This document shows, one piece after another, positions 52,534 to 62,000 of a DNA stretch of 64,000 bases (positions are counted from its first letter, which is position 1; every line of letters begins with the position of its first letter). Both the position numbers and the translations under genes were made by a program. This DNA comes from Pseudoflavitalea sp. G-6-1-2. GTDB taxonomy: Bacteria > Bacteroidota > Bacteroidia > Chitinophagales > Chitinophagaceae. The notes beneath the pieces are model-generated. The model was given only the letters and a program-made list of their open reading frames with translations. It was not told the origin of the DNA and made no database searches. Location of the stretch: contig NZ_JABBGB010000001.1 of assembly GCF_012927185.1 (NCBI RefSeq), positions 1,798,001-1,862,000 of the forward strand. The letters are read 5' to 3'.

Positions 52534-54447
52534 ATGATTCATTTTGATTTACCGAAAGAGAAATCGTCCATCATCAAGGTAATTGGTGTGGGTGGTGGCG
52601 GCAGCAATGCTGTCAATCACATGTTCGATCAGAATATCGAAGGTGTGAATTTCATTATCTGCAATACAGACGCACAGGCTATTGCGCAGAGCAAAGTTCC
52701 CAATAAAATTCAGCTGGGGCCGCACCTCACACAGGGGCTGGGCGCCGGCGCCAATCCAGACATTGGCCGTCAGGCTACAGAAGAAAGTCTCGAAGAGATC
52801 AAACGCATTCTGGAAGTGAATACCAAGATGGCATTCATCACAGCAGGCATGGGCGGTGGTACCGGAACCGGTGGCGCTCCCATCATCTCCAAGATCTGTA
52901 AAGACCTGGGCATTCTCACCGTGGGCATCGTTACCACTCCTTTCACTTATGAAGGAAAGAAACGTCAGATCCAATCCGAAGAGGGAATCAAATCTCTCAA
53001 ACAATATGTAGACACCCTGCTGGTGATCAGCAACGATAAACTGCGTCATCAGTTCGGTAATTTGAAAATGAAGGAAGCCTTCATGAAGGCAGACAATGTA
53101 CTGGCCACTGCTGCAAAATGTATCACGGATGTGATCAACAGCACGGGTCAGATCAACGTCGATTTTGCGGATGTTTGCACAGTAATGCGCAATGGTGGAG
53201 TAGCCATCCTCGGAAATGCTTCCGTAGGTGGTGAAGACCGTGCACAACGTGCCATCGAAGAAGCGCTGAACTCTCCGTTGCTGAACGATAACGATATCAG
53301 CGGAGCAAAATGGATCCTCATCAATATCAACTCAGCCGAAGGCGAACACGAGTTCACCATGGACGAAGTGGATACCATTCAGAACCATCTGCTCAGTCAG
53401 GCTGGCGAAGGAACCGATGTGATCCTTGGTCTGGGATACGATAATTCGCTCGGAGAAAAGATCGGCATCACGCTCATCGCAACAGGCTTCGAGTACAACG
53501 ATCCTTTCACCAGAAAAGCAGTGCAGCCTAAGAAAGAAGAAAAAGTATTGTTCAGCCTGAATCAGCAGGCAGAAGCACCGGCAGTTGCTCCGGCTCCTCC
53601 GGTTTCGCAGCAACCCGCCAACAGCACATCTACCAAAGCTGCTGTGATGATGCCGAAGAAAGAAGAGCCGGTTTATCCGATGGTAACACCGGAACCACCT
53701 GCCATCAAAGAAGAGCTGCAACCAAAACTGGTTGATCTCGATTCGCAGGAACCTTCTGCTCCGATGGTGCTTTTCCATAGCGACGAATCAGCTGGTACAA
53801 ACGATACCAACGAACGCATCGAGTGGGTACTTTCTGAACCTGCTCCCGTTCAAAATCCTCAACCTCAGAAATCAACACAGCAACAGCAGATTGAAAACGG
53901 CAATGCCGCTTTCAATAGCAGCAGCTCCGGAAATGCCGGAGGGTTTCTGAACAGGCCTTCAAATATCTATGCAGACAATACGAAGAATGCATTTGAAGAG
54001 CCTAAGCAACAAGCCAAACCTGTGATTCAGCCCATCCAGCAACAACCGGTTGCGAAGCCCGTTAAGGAAGAAGATCCTAACGACATGCAGCTGGTGTTCA
54101 AAGATGATACTCAGGCGGCGGATATGCCTGGGGCCTACCAGACTCCACCAGTTGTTACGGCCTCTTCTGTTGAGGAACCTGCGATGCAGGACGAAGCTGA
54201 AGATCAAAAACGTCGCGCTGCTGAACGTATTCAGAAACTGCGTAATCTCAGTTTCAATATCAACGGCGCCGACCCTAACAATGAGTTTGAAACTGTGCCG
54301 GCTTATATCCGCCGCAATCTTGAACTCTACAACACCATCAGCAGTGTTGAGAATTTCTACAGCAATTACGAAGTAAAGAATGATGAGAACAATAAATCCA
54401 GCATTTCCACCATTAATACATTCCTGGATGGTGAGAAACCGGATTGA
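52534..54447 (+). CDS. ftsZ: Cell-division tubulin homologue FtsZ with long linker
   Basis: From ATG 52534 the protein has 637 residues. The GTPase core covers about 1-325: VIGVGGGGSNAVNHM, the tubulin signature GMGGGTGTGGAP and the T7 region INVDFADV. A Gln/Pro/Lys-rich linker of about 240 residues follows. The FtsA-binding C-terminal peptide is recognisable as FETVPAYIRRNLEL, but unusually 40 further residues come after it. An in-frame start at 52486 gives a leader that does not match the family. Confidence 0.96.
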   Translation: MIHFDLPKEKSSIIKVIGVGGGGSNAVNHMFDQNIEGVNFIICNTDAQAIAQSKVPNKIQLGPHLTQGLGAGANPDIGRQATEESLEEIKRILEVNTKMAFITAGMGGGTGTGGAPIISKICKDLGILTVGIVTTPFTYEGKKRQIQSEEGIKSLKQYVDTLLVISNDKLRHQFGNLKMKEAFMKADNVLATAAKCITDVINSTGQINVDFADVCTVMRNGGVAILGNASVGGEDRAQRAIEEALNSPLLNDNDISGAKWILININSAEGEHEFTMDEVDTIQNHLLSQAGEGTDVILGLGYDNSLGEKIGITLIATGFEYNDPFTRKAVQPKKEEKVLFSLNQQAEAPAVAPAPPVSQQPANSTSTKAAVMMPKKEEPVYPMVTPEPPAIKEELQPKLVDLDSQEPSAPMVLFHSDESAGTNDTNERIEWVLSEPAPVQNPQPQKSTQQQQIENGNAAFNSSSSGNAGGFLNRPSNIYADNTKNAFEEPKQQAKPVIQPIQQQPVAKPVKEEDPNDMQLVFKDDTQAADMPGAYQTPPVVTASSVEEPAMQDEAEDQKRRAAERIQKLRNLSFNINGADPNNEFETVPAYIRRNLELYNTISSVENFYSNYEVKNDENNKSSISTINTFLDGEKPD

Positions 54448-54516
54448 TTAAAATAGTTATCTCTTTCCTGTATTTAAGTCTATTACCAAATACAGCGATT
54501 GTTGTTTTTAGTTGTT

Positions 54517-54548
54517 TCCCTCCTGATTCCTCGGGAGGGATTTTTTTT
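54517..54548 (+). terminator. Rho-independent terminator ending the dcw cluster
   Basis: A 7-bp stem TCCCTCC/GGAGGGA (54517-54523 with 54534-54540) has a 10-nt loop and a run of eight T residues (54541-54548). Confidence 0.9.
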
Positions 54549-54551
54549 GAC

Positions 54552-54559
54552 TAAATTTG
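54552..54559 (+). promoter_or_regulatory. -7 promoter element of the TIGR01777 gene
   Basis: TAAATTTG matches TAnnTTTG exactly, 22 bp before the ATG at 54582 and right after the dcw terminator. Confidence 0.55.
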
Positions 54560-54581
54560 TACAGGCACTCAATTTTCGTGT

Positions 54582-55508
54582 ATGCAAACAATACTTATCT
54601 CCGGTGGTACCGGACTGTTAGGATCCGCTCTCACAGAAATGCTGACCGCAAAAGGATACAGCGTAATCATCCTCACACGAAAAGCGAGACCTTCCCATGG
54701 CGCAGTATCCTATGCTGAATGGGATCCCGCGGCAGGAACCATCGACCTGAATGCAGTGCAGCAGGCCGATCATATCGTTCATCTCGCCGGAGCCAATGTT
54801 GCAGATAAACGCTGGACGAAGAAAAGAAAGAAGGAAATTGTAGACAGCCGTGTTCAATCAGGGGAACTTATTGCGCAGACCCTCCAATCGCATCCGAATA
54901 AAGTTAAGTCGGTGATCAGCACGTCTGGCATCGGCTGGTATGGCGATGATAAGATTCGTCCCAAAGAAAAGAATATGTTCACCGAAGAAGATCCTGCCGA
55001 CACGGAATATCTCGGAGAGACCTGCCGTCAATGGGAACTCAGCCTGAAACCTGTAACAGCAGCAGGAAAAAGACTGGTGATACTTCGTACAGGAATTGTG
55101 TTGAGCAAAGCCGGAGGAGCATTGCCGAGTTTTGTAAAGCCCATCAGAATGGGCATTGCAGCTATTCTTGGTAACGGAAGGCAGATGATCAGCTGGATCC
55201 ATATCGATGATATTACGAGATTGTTTCTCTATGCCATCGAGCAGGAGTCTATGCAGGGCATCTACAATGCAGTATCTCCGCAGCCTGTAACTAATGAACA
55301 TCTGGTACAGGGCATTGCAAAAAAGATAAAAGGAAAATTCTGTATAGAAGTGAATGTTCCTTCGTTCTTACTGAAACTGGTACTCGGTGAACTGAGTGTG
55401 GAAGTGCTGAAATCTGCTACTGTAAGCAGCGGAAAGGTTACCAGACAAGGGTTTCAGTTTTTATATCCCTCCATGAGTGTTGCGCTCGAAAATCTATTGA
55501 AGAAATAG
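54582..55508 (+). CDS. TIGR01777 family NAD(P)-dependent epimerase-like protein
   Basis: The 308-residue protein has an SDR-type N-terminal fold (ISGGTGLLGSALTEML, 6-21), STSGIGWYGDD (active-site region) and the TIGR01777 C-terminal DUF1731 domain (VPSFLLKLVLGELSVEVLKSATVSSGKV). It is the YfcH/SulA-like family, found in bacteria and plastids, with no settled substrate. Confidence 0.93.
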   Translation: MQTILISGGTGLLGSALTEMLTAKGYSVIILTRKARPSHGAVSYAEWDPAAGTIDLNAVQQADHIVHLAGANVADKRWTKKRKKEIVDSRVQSGELIAQTLQSHPNKVKSVISTSGIGWYGDDKIRPKEKNMFTEEDPADTEYLGETCRQWELSLKPVTAAGKRLVILRTGIVLSKAGGALPSFVKPIRMGIAAILGNGRQMISWIHIDDITRLFLYAIEQESMQGIYNAVSPQPVTNEHLVQGIAKKIKGKFCIEVNVPSFLLKLVLGELSVEVLKSATVSSGKVTRQGFQFLYPSMSVALENLLKK

Positions 55509-55838
55509 GGACATCTCTTTTTCGGATCATCGTCCGGACGCGGGATATAAAAAGGACGGTAGAGAAATCTGCCCGGCAGAGTTGTGTCTACGATCGACAC
55601 TAACGGGGAGGATGGGACTGAAGTGCTATGATGGAATCCGGAACAACAGATTTCAAGACCGCACTTTTTATATCCCGCGCCCGGACTGTTCCCTAAAAGA
55701 TATGCAGCGGGAGCTGGGGTATCGGAAGTAGCCTCTGTGCAGGTGGTTGAGAGGAGGTTGTTTTGCTTTTGGGTTAGATGCTGTTTAGGAGTGGGTTTTG
55801 TTTTTTGTGGGGAGTTTTGGGTGTATGGTTGAGGCGTG
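55509..55838. other. 330-bp intergenic region holding a structured inverted repeat
   Basis: No gene is supported. The left half is the inverted repeat at 55533-55686. The right half (about 55700-55838) is markedly G/T-rich on the plus strand and low-complexity, with no start codon context or homology I recognise. Confidence 0.6.
55533..55686. repeat. Long imperfect inverted repeat / multi-hairpin element
   Basis: Arms at 55533-55561 and 55658-55686 match over about 25 of 29 positions (core CGCGGGATATAAAAAG / CTTTTTATATCCCGCG). After a symmetric 3-nt internal gap, a second perfect stem pairs 55565-55572 with 55647-55654 (GAAATCTG/CAGATTTC). The 74-nt centre holds another small hairpin (55585-55589 with 55597-55601, GTGTC/GACAC). 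It could be a MITE/REP-type repeat or a structured RNA. No coding sequence lies inside. Confidence 0.7.
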
Positions 55839-56495
55839 TCAGGATGGAATGTGCTTCTCGTGATAAATACTGGTGAATTCTCCCACAACCGCCATCCCGT
55901 TTTCATTGAACAATAATCTGTGCAGCCGCAGATCATCAACATCGGATGGCAGTACTTTGCGCCATTGCGGATCGAGCGTACCTCCTTTTTGTCCGGCAGC
56001 AACATTCGGATCGTACTGAAATTGCGGATCACAGAGCGTTCCGCGCGGATACATGATGCCGGGAATGCCTTTGCCACGTATATCGAGCACAGTAGGGTGC
56101 TCTAACCCTAATGTATGACCGTATTCGTGTGCTGAAGTGGTGGAGGTTTGCCGCAGGTTGGCGATCTTGAAGTATCCTGTATTGCTGCCAAGTGCATCCA
56201 CAAAAGAGATATCGATATTGGAATACTCTTCGATACGGAAGAAGTTAAGCCGTGGGTTATCGTTGTACCAAATGTCTTCGGGTTTGAGATCGGGTGCGTA
56301 GATACCTTCTATCTGAAATTTCAGCACATAGTCTTCGTGACGAATTCTTACGAAGGCTTCCGGTTCGTTCCAGATCCTCGCAATATCATCGGCGATGGTA
56401 ATGGCGAGCGATGCATCGGCACAATCTCCGTAGATATGCACTGCGGAATGGATGGTGAGTATATTGTTTACCTGGTCGAGTGAAGCTTCTCCCAT
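55839..56495 (-). CDS. Metzincin-type zinc metalloprotease (matrixin-like)
   Basis: From ATG 56495 the product has 218 residues, with the zinc signature HEYGHTLGLEH (HExxHxxGxxH) and a following Met-turn candidate (GIMYPRG). This is the matrixin/M10-like pattern. The upstream in-frame start at 56585 would run through the hairpin of the upstream gene, so I prefer 56495. No clear signal peptide is visible from 56495, which is odd for a secreted protease. It might be cytoplasmic, or the start may be wrong. Confidence 0.8.
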   Translation of the reverse strand: MGEASLDQVNNILTIHSAVHIYGDCADASLAITIADDIARIWNEPEAFVRIRHEDYVLKFQIEGIYAPDLKPEDIWYNDNPRLNFFRIEEYSNIDISFVDALGSNTGYFKIANLRQTSTTSAHEYGHTLGLEHPTVLDIRGKGIPGIMYPRGTLCDPQFQYDPNVAAGQKGGTLDPQWRKVLPSDVDDLRLHRLLFNENGMAVVGEFTSIYHEKHIPS

Positions 56496-56547
56496 AACTG
56501 GCAAAATTGGTTGCCAGATAAAGATAAGATATACCTGAAAAGAAAAG

Positions 56548-56580
56548 GGGTACCCTGTTAGGAGTACCCTCTGTTTTTCT
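56548..56580. terminator. Terminator downstream of the fatty-acid oxidation gene
   Basis: GGGTAC (56548-56553) pairs with GTACCC (56564-56569) around a 10-nt loop. On the minus strand CTTTTCTTTTC follows, and on the plus strand TCTGTTTTTC. It lies 58 bp past the stop at 56628. Confidence 0.6.
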
Positions 56581-56627
56581 CTCATGTGACTTGCCCCCAG
56601 GGCCGAAGTCTGTTTATTGTGGATCCA

Positions 56628-59009
56628 CTAATTGCGTAAAGGTTTGCCGCCTTTCAGAACGCTTTGGATGCGCTCCAGCGTTTTCTTCTCACCACAGAGA
56701 CTGAGGAAGGCTTCTCTTTCGAGATCGAGCAGGTATTGCTCACTCACCAGTGATTGTTCACTGAGATCGCCACCACACATTACGTAGGCGAGTTTTTTGG
56801 CAACTACAACATCATGATCAGTTGCATAGTTGGCGCGCCACATGCCGTTGATGCCGGAGTAGAGGGCGCCGAGTGCGGAACGGCCAAGTACTTTCACATC
56901 GGTACGCTGCACAGGCATGGTATAGCCATTATCGTAAATATCGATCACGCTTCTTCTTGCTTCGGCAATTCTTCTTCCCTGGTTCATCACTACTTCATCA
57001 TGTCCTTTACGGAGGATGCCGATCTCGAATGCTTCTGCTGCAGAGGTAGCCACTTTAGCAGTTGCGATGGTGAGAAAACGGTTCTTCAGTGTGATGGTAT
57101 CGGGTTCGTCTTCGTGCATTTCGTCGGCTGCGCGCAGTACAAATTCTTTGGTGCCACCACCGCCGGGAATGAGGCCTACACCGAGTTCTACCAGTCCGAT
57201 ATAAGTTTCTGCTGCTGCATGAACTTTATCGGAGTGAAGGCTCAGCTCGCAGGCGCCGCCGAGTGCGAGCGCATGTGGCGCTACCACAACGGGCACTGCC
57301 GAATAGCGGGCACGCATCATGGTTTGCTGGAACATGCGGATGGCCATATCCAGTTCGTCGTACTCCTGTTCGATGGCCAGCATGAAGATCATACCAACAT
57401 TTGCTCCGGCACTGAAGTTGGGACCTTCGTTGGCAATCACCAGTCCTTTGTATTGTGATTCTGCGAGTGCGATCGATTTCTGAATTCCTTCCAGTACTTC
57501 ACCGCCGATGCTGTTCATCTTGGTGTTCCATTCGAGACCGAGTACATCGTCACCGAGGTGATAGGTACGGCAGCTGCTGTTCTTCCAGACTGTCTGGTTC
57601 TCGAAATTCTTCATTACGAGGAAGGCTTCGCCGCCGGGTAATGCTTTGTATGATTTGGAAGGGATATCGTAGTACAGTTTGCGGCCATTCTCCACTTTGA
57701 AGAAGGTGGCTGCGCCGGATGCGAGCATTTCATCTACCCATGCTGCTATGGTGTAGCCGGCATCTTTCATTTTCTTTGCGGTGTTGGCTACGCCGAGTAC
57801 ATCCCAGCTTTCGAAAGCGCCGATCTCCCAGCCGAAACCCGCCATCATGGCGTCGTCTACGCGATAGATATCATCGCTGATCTCCGGTATGCGGTGTGAG
57901 ATGTAAGAGAACAATCCGTAGTGAAAATGACGATAGAAGTCGCCCGCTTTGTCCATGCCGGTTACGAGGGCCTTCAGTCTTGTCTTCAGGTCGTCGATAG
58001 GTTTGGCCGCTTCAACCGTAGCGAACTTGGGTTTTTTGCGGGGCTCGTATTCGAATGTATCGAGATTGAGTGTGTAGATTTCTTTTTCACCGCCTGCGCC
58101 TTTTCTTTTGGAGAAGAAGCCTTGTCCGGTTTTATCACCGAGCCAGTTGTTGGCTACCATTTTATCGAGCCATGCGGGGATGGCAAAGGCGGCGCGTTGT
58201 TCGTCGTTGGGACAGTTATCCGCAACGCCTTTGGCTACTTTCACCAGTGTATCGATACCTACTACATCGGCAGTTCTGAAAGTGGCAGATTTCGGGCGGC
58301 CGATGATGGGGCCGGTGAGTGCATCCACTTCGTCGATGCTGAGTTTCATCTTTTCTACCAGTCCGAAAATGGCCATGATGCCATACACGCCGATTCTGTT
58401 GGCGATAAAGGCAGGCGTATCCTTACACAATACAGTGGTTTTGCCTAATTGCAAATCTCCGTAGTGCATGAGGAAGTCGATCACAGACTGATCGGTATAC
58501 GGTGTTGGGATGATTTCGAGCAAACGCAGGTAGCGCGGAGGGTTGAAGAAGTGCGTACCGCAGAAATGTTTTTTGAAATCGTCGCTTCTGCCTTCGGCCA
58601 TCAGATGGATGGGGATACCGGAGGTGTTTGAAGTGATGAGTGTTCCGGGCTTGCGGTATTTTTCTACTTCGGTAAATATCTGTTGTTTGATATCGAGGCG
58701 TTCTACTACCACTTCGATGATCCAGTCGTAGGAACCGATATCTTTCATGTTATCGGTGAAGTTGCCGGTTGTGATGCGTTTGGCTACATCTTTGGTGAAA
58801 ACGGGAGAAGGATTGCTCTTGAGAGCGGCCGTCAATGCGTCGTTCACCAGTTTATTCCTTTCGGCAGGTTTAGTACTTTCTTCAGCTCCTTTGGTCAGCA
58901 TATCTAACAACAGTACCTGAAGTCCGGCTCCTGCAAAATGGCAGGCGATCCTCGATCCCATGACTCCGCTTCCCAGTACTGCTACCTTTCTGATGATGCG
59001 ATTGGACAT
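56628..59009 (-). CDS. Bifunctional 3-hydroxyacyl-CoA dehydrogenase / enoyl-CoA hydratase
   Basis: The 793-residue protein has its NAD-binding 3-hydroxyacyl-CoA dehydrogenase domain first (VAVLGSGVMGSRIACHFAGAG, about 8-28; then GTHFFNPPRYLRLLEI), followed by a second dehydrogenase C-terminal module and an enoyl-CoA hydratase domain at about 490-700 (FSAGANVGM and GLVELGVGLIPGGGGTKEF, with the oxyanion hole and catalytic Glu). The order is dehydrogenase then hydratase, the reverse of E. coli FadB and like Bacillus FadN. It serves fatty-acid beta-oxidation. The usual thiolase and acyl-CoA dehydrogenase partners are not next to it. Confidence 0.94.
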   Translation of the reverse strand: MSNRIIRKVAVLGSGVMGSRIACHFAGAGLQVLLLDMLTKGAEESTKPAERNKLVNDALTAALKSNPSPVFTKDVAKRITTGNFTDNMKDIGSYDWIIEVVVERLDIKQQIFTEVEKYRKPGTLITSNTSGIPIHLMAEGRSDDFKKHFCGTHFFNPPRYLRLLEIIPTPYTDQSVIDFLMHYGDLQLGKTTVLCKDTPAFIANRIGVYGIMAIFGLVEKMKLSIDEVDALTGPIIGRPKSATFRTADVVGIDTLVKVAKGVADNCPNDEQRAAFAIPAWLDKMVANNWLGDKTGQGFFSKRKGAGGEKEIYTLNLDTFEYEPRKKPKFATVEAAKPIDDLKTRLKALVTGMDKAGDFYRHFHYGLFSYISHRIPEISDDIYRVDDAMMAGFGWEIGAFESWDVLGVANTAKKMKDAGYTIAAWVDEMLASGAATFFKVENGRKLYYDIPSKSYKALPGGEAFLVMKNFENQTVWKNSSCRTYHLGDDVLGLEWNTKMNSIGGEVLEGIQKSIALAESQYKGLVIANEGPNFSAGANVGMIFMLAIEQEYDELDMAIRMFQQTMMRARYSAVPVVVAPHALALGGACELSLHSDKVHAAAETYIGLVELGVGLIPGGGGTKEFVLRAADEMHEDEPDTITLKNRFLTIATAKVATSAAEAFEIGILRKGHDEVVMNQGRRIAEARRSVIDIYDNGYTMPVQRTDVKVLGRSALGALYSGINGMWRANYATDHDVVVAKKLAYVMCGGDLSEQSLVSEQYLLDLEREAFLSLCGEKKTLERIQSVLKGGKPLRN

Positions 59010-59093
59010 AGCGAAAAAATTAGTTAGTTAAACAACTATTTCCACCGAAGATAAAACAAATATCAATAGGCGGGTAGTTGGAAAATGAAAAAA

Positions 59094-62000
59094 TTATTCC
59101 AAATGTTGAATGGGCGGCAACTGCTTTTGTTTGAGTGCTTTGTGGTACCGGCGCATATATTTTTTGTTTCTTTTGACGCCCACATTGCTGGCGGCGCCGC
59201 TGAGCGTCATCTTTATCCAGTAATTGAATATGGAGCGATCGCGGAAGCGCGGGAAGTACACCACGCCGGTTCTTTTGGTATTCTTTTTACGGAGTACGAT
59301 ATGATTGGCCACCCAGGTGAGCAGTCGCGTAACAAAAGTGGTCTGGTCTTCGGCGCTCAGTTTCAGGAATTGCACATTGAGGTTGTGATAATACATATTC
59401 ATGGTTCCCAAACTGAGATGGTCGCGGCCAACGGCATGCATCACCATAGTGTCTAATTGGCCTCTGCGAACTTTGATGCTCGTGAGCGGTAAGAGCACAG
59501 GATTGAGAATTCGCAGGTTGGCAGGCGACATCTGCACTTTGAGCACAAAACCCTGCAGACTGTCGGTATAACTTTCATCCATATGCAGTTTCACACCGAT
59601 AGAGTCGAGGAAAGTGGCGCTCGCGCGAAGCCTCAGACTATCAGTTGAACCAAGATTGGTATTTCTGACAGGGGATAGCGATGCGTCGAGTTGAGAGAAC
59701 CGCACCACACCTACTTCATTGGTCTTATTGCTCAACTCTGCGTAATTGGCTTTCATGTTGTGCAGCCTGATAGAATCGATAGAAAAGAAGAATGGGATCT
59801 TGCGTACCAACCCCGTAGGCAATGGTTTGTAAATGCCATGCTGAAAAGGTGGACGCTTATCCCTGAACACATCGATGCGCGGATGCGCAATGTCGATGGT
59901 ATGAATACTCACCGTGCTATCCGCGAAGTATGGATACGGATCGAACTGTGTAATATGTACTGCTCCTGTACTTGCCCTGATATAATCTGTCTGGTAAGGA
60001 TGCGCAGCAATAAATGCATCCTGATCCATAACAGGAGAGTATCTGAACGAATCGAGTGAGAGACTTTTTTCCGGTCTGCTGTACTGAACATTCTCCCAAC
60101 TGAAATGATCAGCGCTTGTGGTGTAGTAGCCGGTAAATCGTTGCAATCTGATTGCAGGGCTATGCCTGAAGAACTTCTCCGATTCGTTCACCCAATCGGA
60201 ATTGAACTGAAAACCCGCTACCAGTGCGGAGTCTATGTGAAAGGTTTTGTGTTTTAGGTTGTTTTGCTGATGCAGTTGCTGAATGCTGCACCGATCGATA
60301 AAACCAGAAAGCCCTAACTTCTTAGTGCGTTGCAATGCAAAATCGTGCATGCTGAAACTAAGAGCGGCAATAGATAATTCACTGCTGTCTTTGCCTTCGG
60401 TAGACAGTTGCAGCGCATGATTGCTGAAGTGGATCGATGCAGCGCGCAGCTGATCATGCGGCTTGCTGTGCATGCTTAGCCTTTCGATATCGATACGATT
60501 ATTGGCTGTATTGCTTTTGAATCTGCATGCCGTGATTGCAGAATCTTTGTGAATGGTGAATTGCAGATCCGGGTTTATCAGCGACAAAACATTTACGGTA
60601 AGTTCAGGCCAGGGTTTGTTCTTTTGATGACTGCTTTCTTTTTGCTGCATGCGGAAAATTCCTGCCGGATCGTGTATGGAAATGTTATCGATACGTGCCG
60701 GTCCCCGTTCAAAAGATGCAAAGTATGGCGTGAACTGAAGCCTGGTGGCAGTCAGCTGCATCGTATCATTCGGCTCTGTGTACGCGAGCTTTACGTTATT
60801 GAGTGAAGAAGGCCGTTCGTCACTGATGGAGTATTCAGCAGCTTCGATGCTGGAGCTTCCCTGATTGAATTGGAGATTGTTTCCTTTCAGCAGGAACTCT
60901 TTCAGATCGAGCGGTGCATTGGGTGCTTTGATAATGCTTGTTGCCGCTGCCTGTTGTATAAAGGTATGGATCGATTGTTTGGGTGTGGTGAAACTGAAAT
61001 CTGTATTGTTGAGCTGAATGCCATTCACATGCAGTTTGAGCGGAGGAAGCGGAGCGCTGCTGTCTTTGTGTTGCTTGGTAGCAATGGCCAGCTTTGCATT
61101 TTTCCAGCTGATATGGTCGATGCGAAGCAGTTGGATGCTGTCGTTGAGCAGCAGATCTTTCAGTGCTAGGTCCTGCGCTTTCAGGTTGATATTCCCATCC
61201 TTGCTTTTCAGATTGAACTGATTGATCACCAGCGATCGGCCACGGCCTTCGAAGAAGGCTTTGTTCATGTCGATACTGAGATGCGGAGTAGTAACGGTTC
61301 CTCTGGAAAAAGATAAGCCGTCCACAGCACGTTCGATAAACCCGGATGATCGGGCACTGAGCAGCCGTTCTGTGTTTACCTTGGCATTTACATGATTGAG
61401 GATAATGCGGGTATTGCTGTTGAGTTTGTAATCGAGCTCGCCATCGATCATACTGATCTGTTTGAGGTTGATGAGCGTGTCGAGAATGGTAAAGAGTTCG
61501 TAGATGGATCGTTTGTCTTTGCTGCCTTTTCCGGCGTTCTTCGCGTAGTTCATCACCGGGCGATGGAGAATGGCTTCGTTGGCTACGATATGTTTGTGAA
61601 AGAGCAGCTCCTGCCAGCTCAACCCTTTCAGTTCGAAGAGCGGCATATGATAATTGCGTTGTGCGTCTACGTTAGCGCCGTTTCTTGTGGTCACCGAAAA
61701 ATTGTTTAACCTCACTGTGTTGTTGGTGAACCGGATGCTGTCGAACTGCAGGCGATAGGCGCTGTCTTTTCCATAAGCATCGTAATTGCGGATGGCCATG
61801 AGAAACTGCTCAACCGACACCGGTTGTTCTGCTTTGGTATCTACCACCACTTTGTAGAGTTCAAAATTGTTGTGGCTGCTGGCGAAAGTATTGATCTGAT
61901 TGTCTTTCTCGGTTGTAACATTCACGCTGGCGTTCTTCACTCCGATATAGGCCAGTTGCATATCACTGGCGAGTCCGCGCAGCACGCGCTGCATCTCCGG

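Noticed and set aside
55533-55686. Retron msr-msd or group II intron fragment
   Set aside because: The stem-loop size is loosely suggestive, but there is no reverse transcriptase gene and no conserved retron or intron domain V motif.
55454-56077. Long open frame on the minus strand of about 207 codons
   Set aside because: It crosses the inverted repeat and the low-complexity stretch, and overlaps the metalloprotease gene in another frame. The composition reflects the A/C-rich minus strand, and no domain is recognisable.
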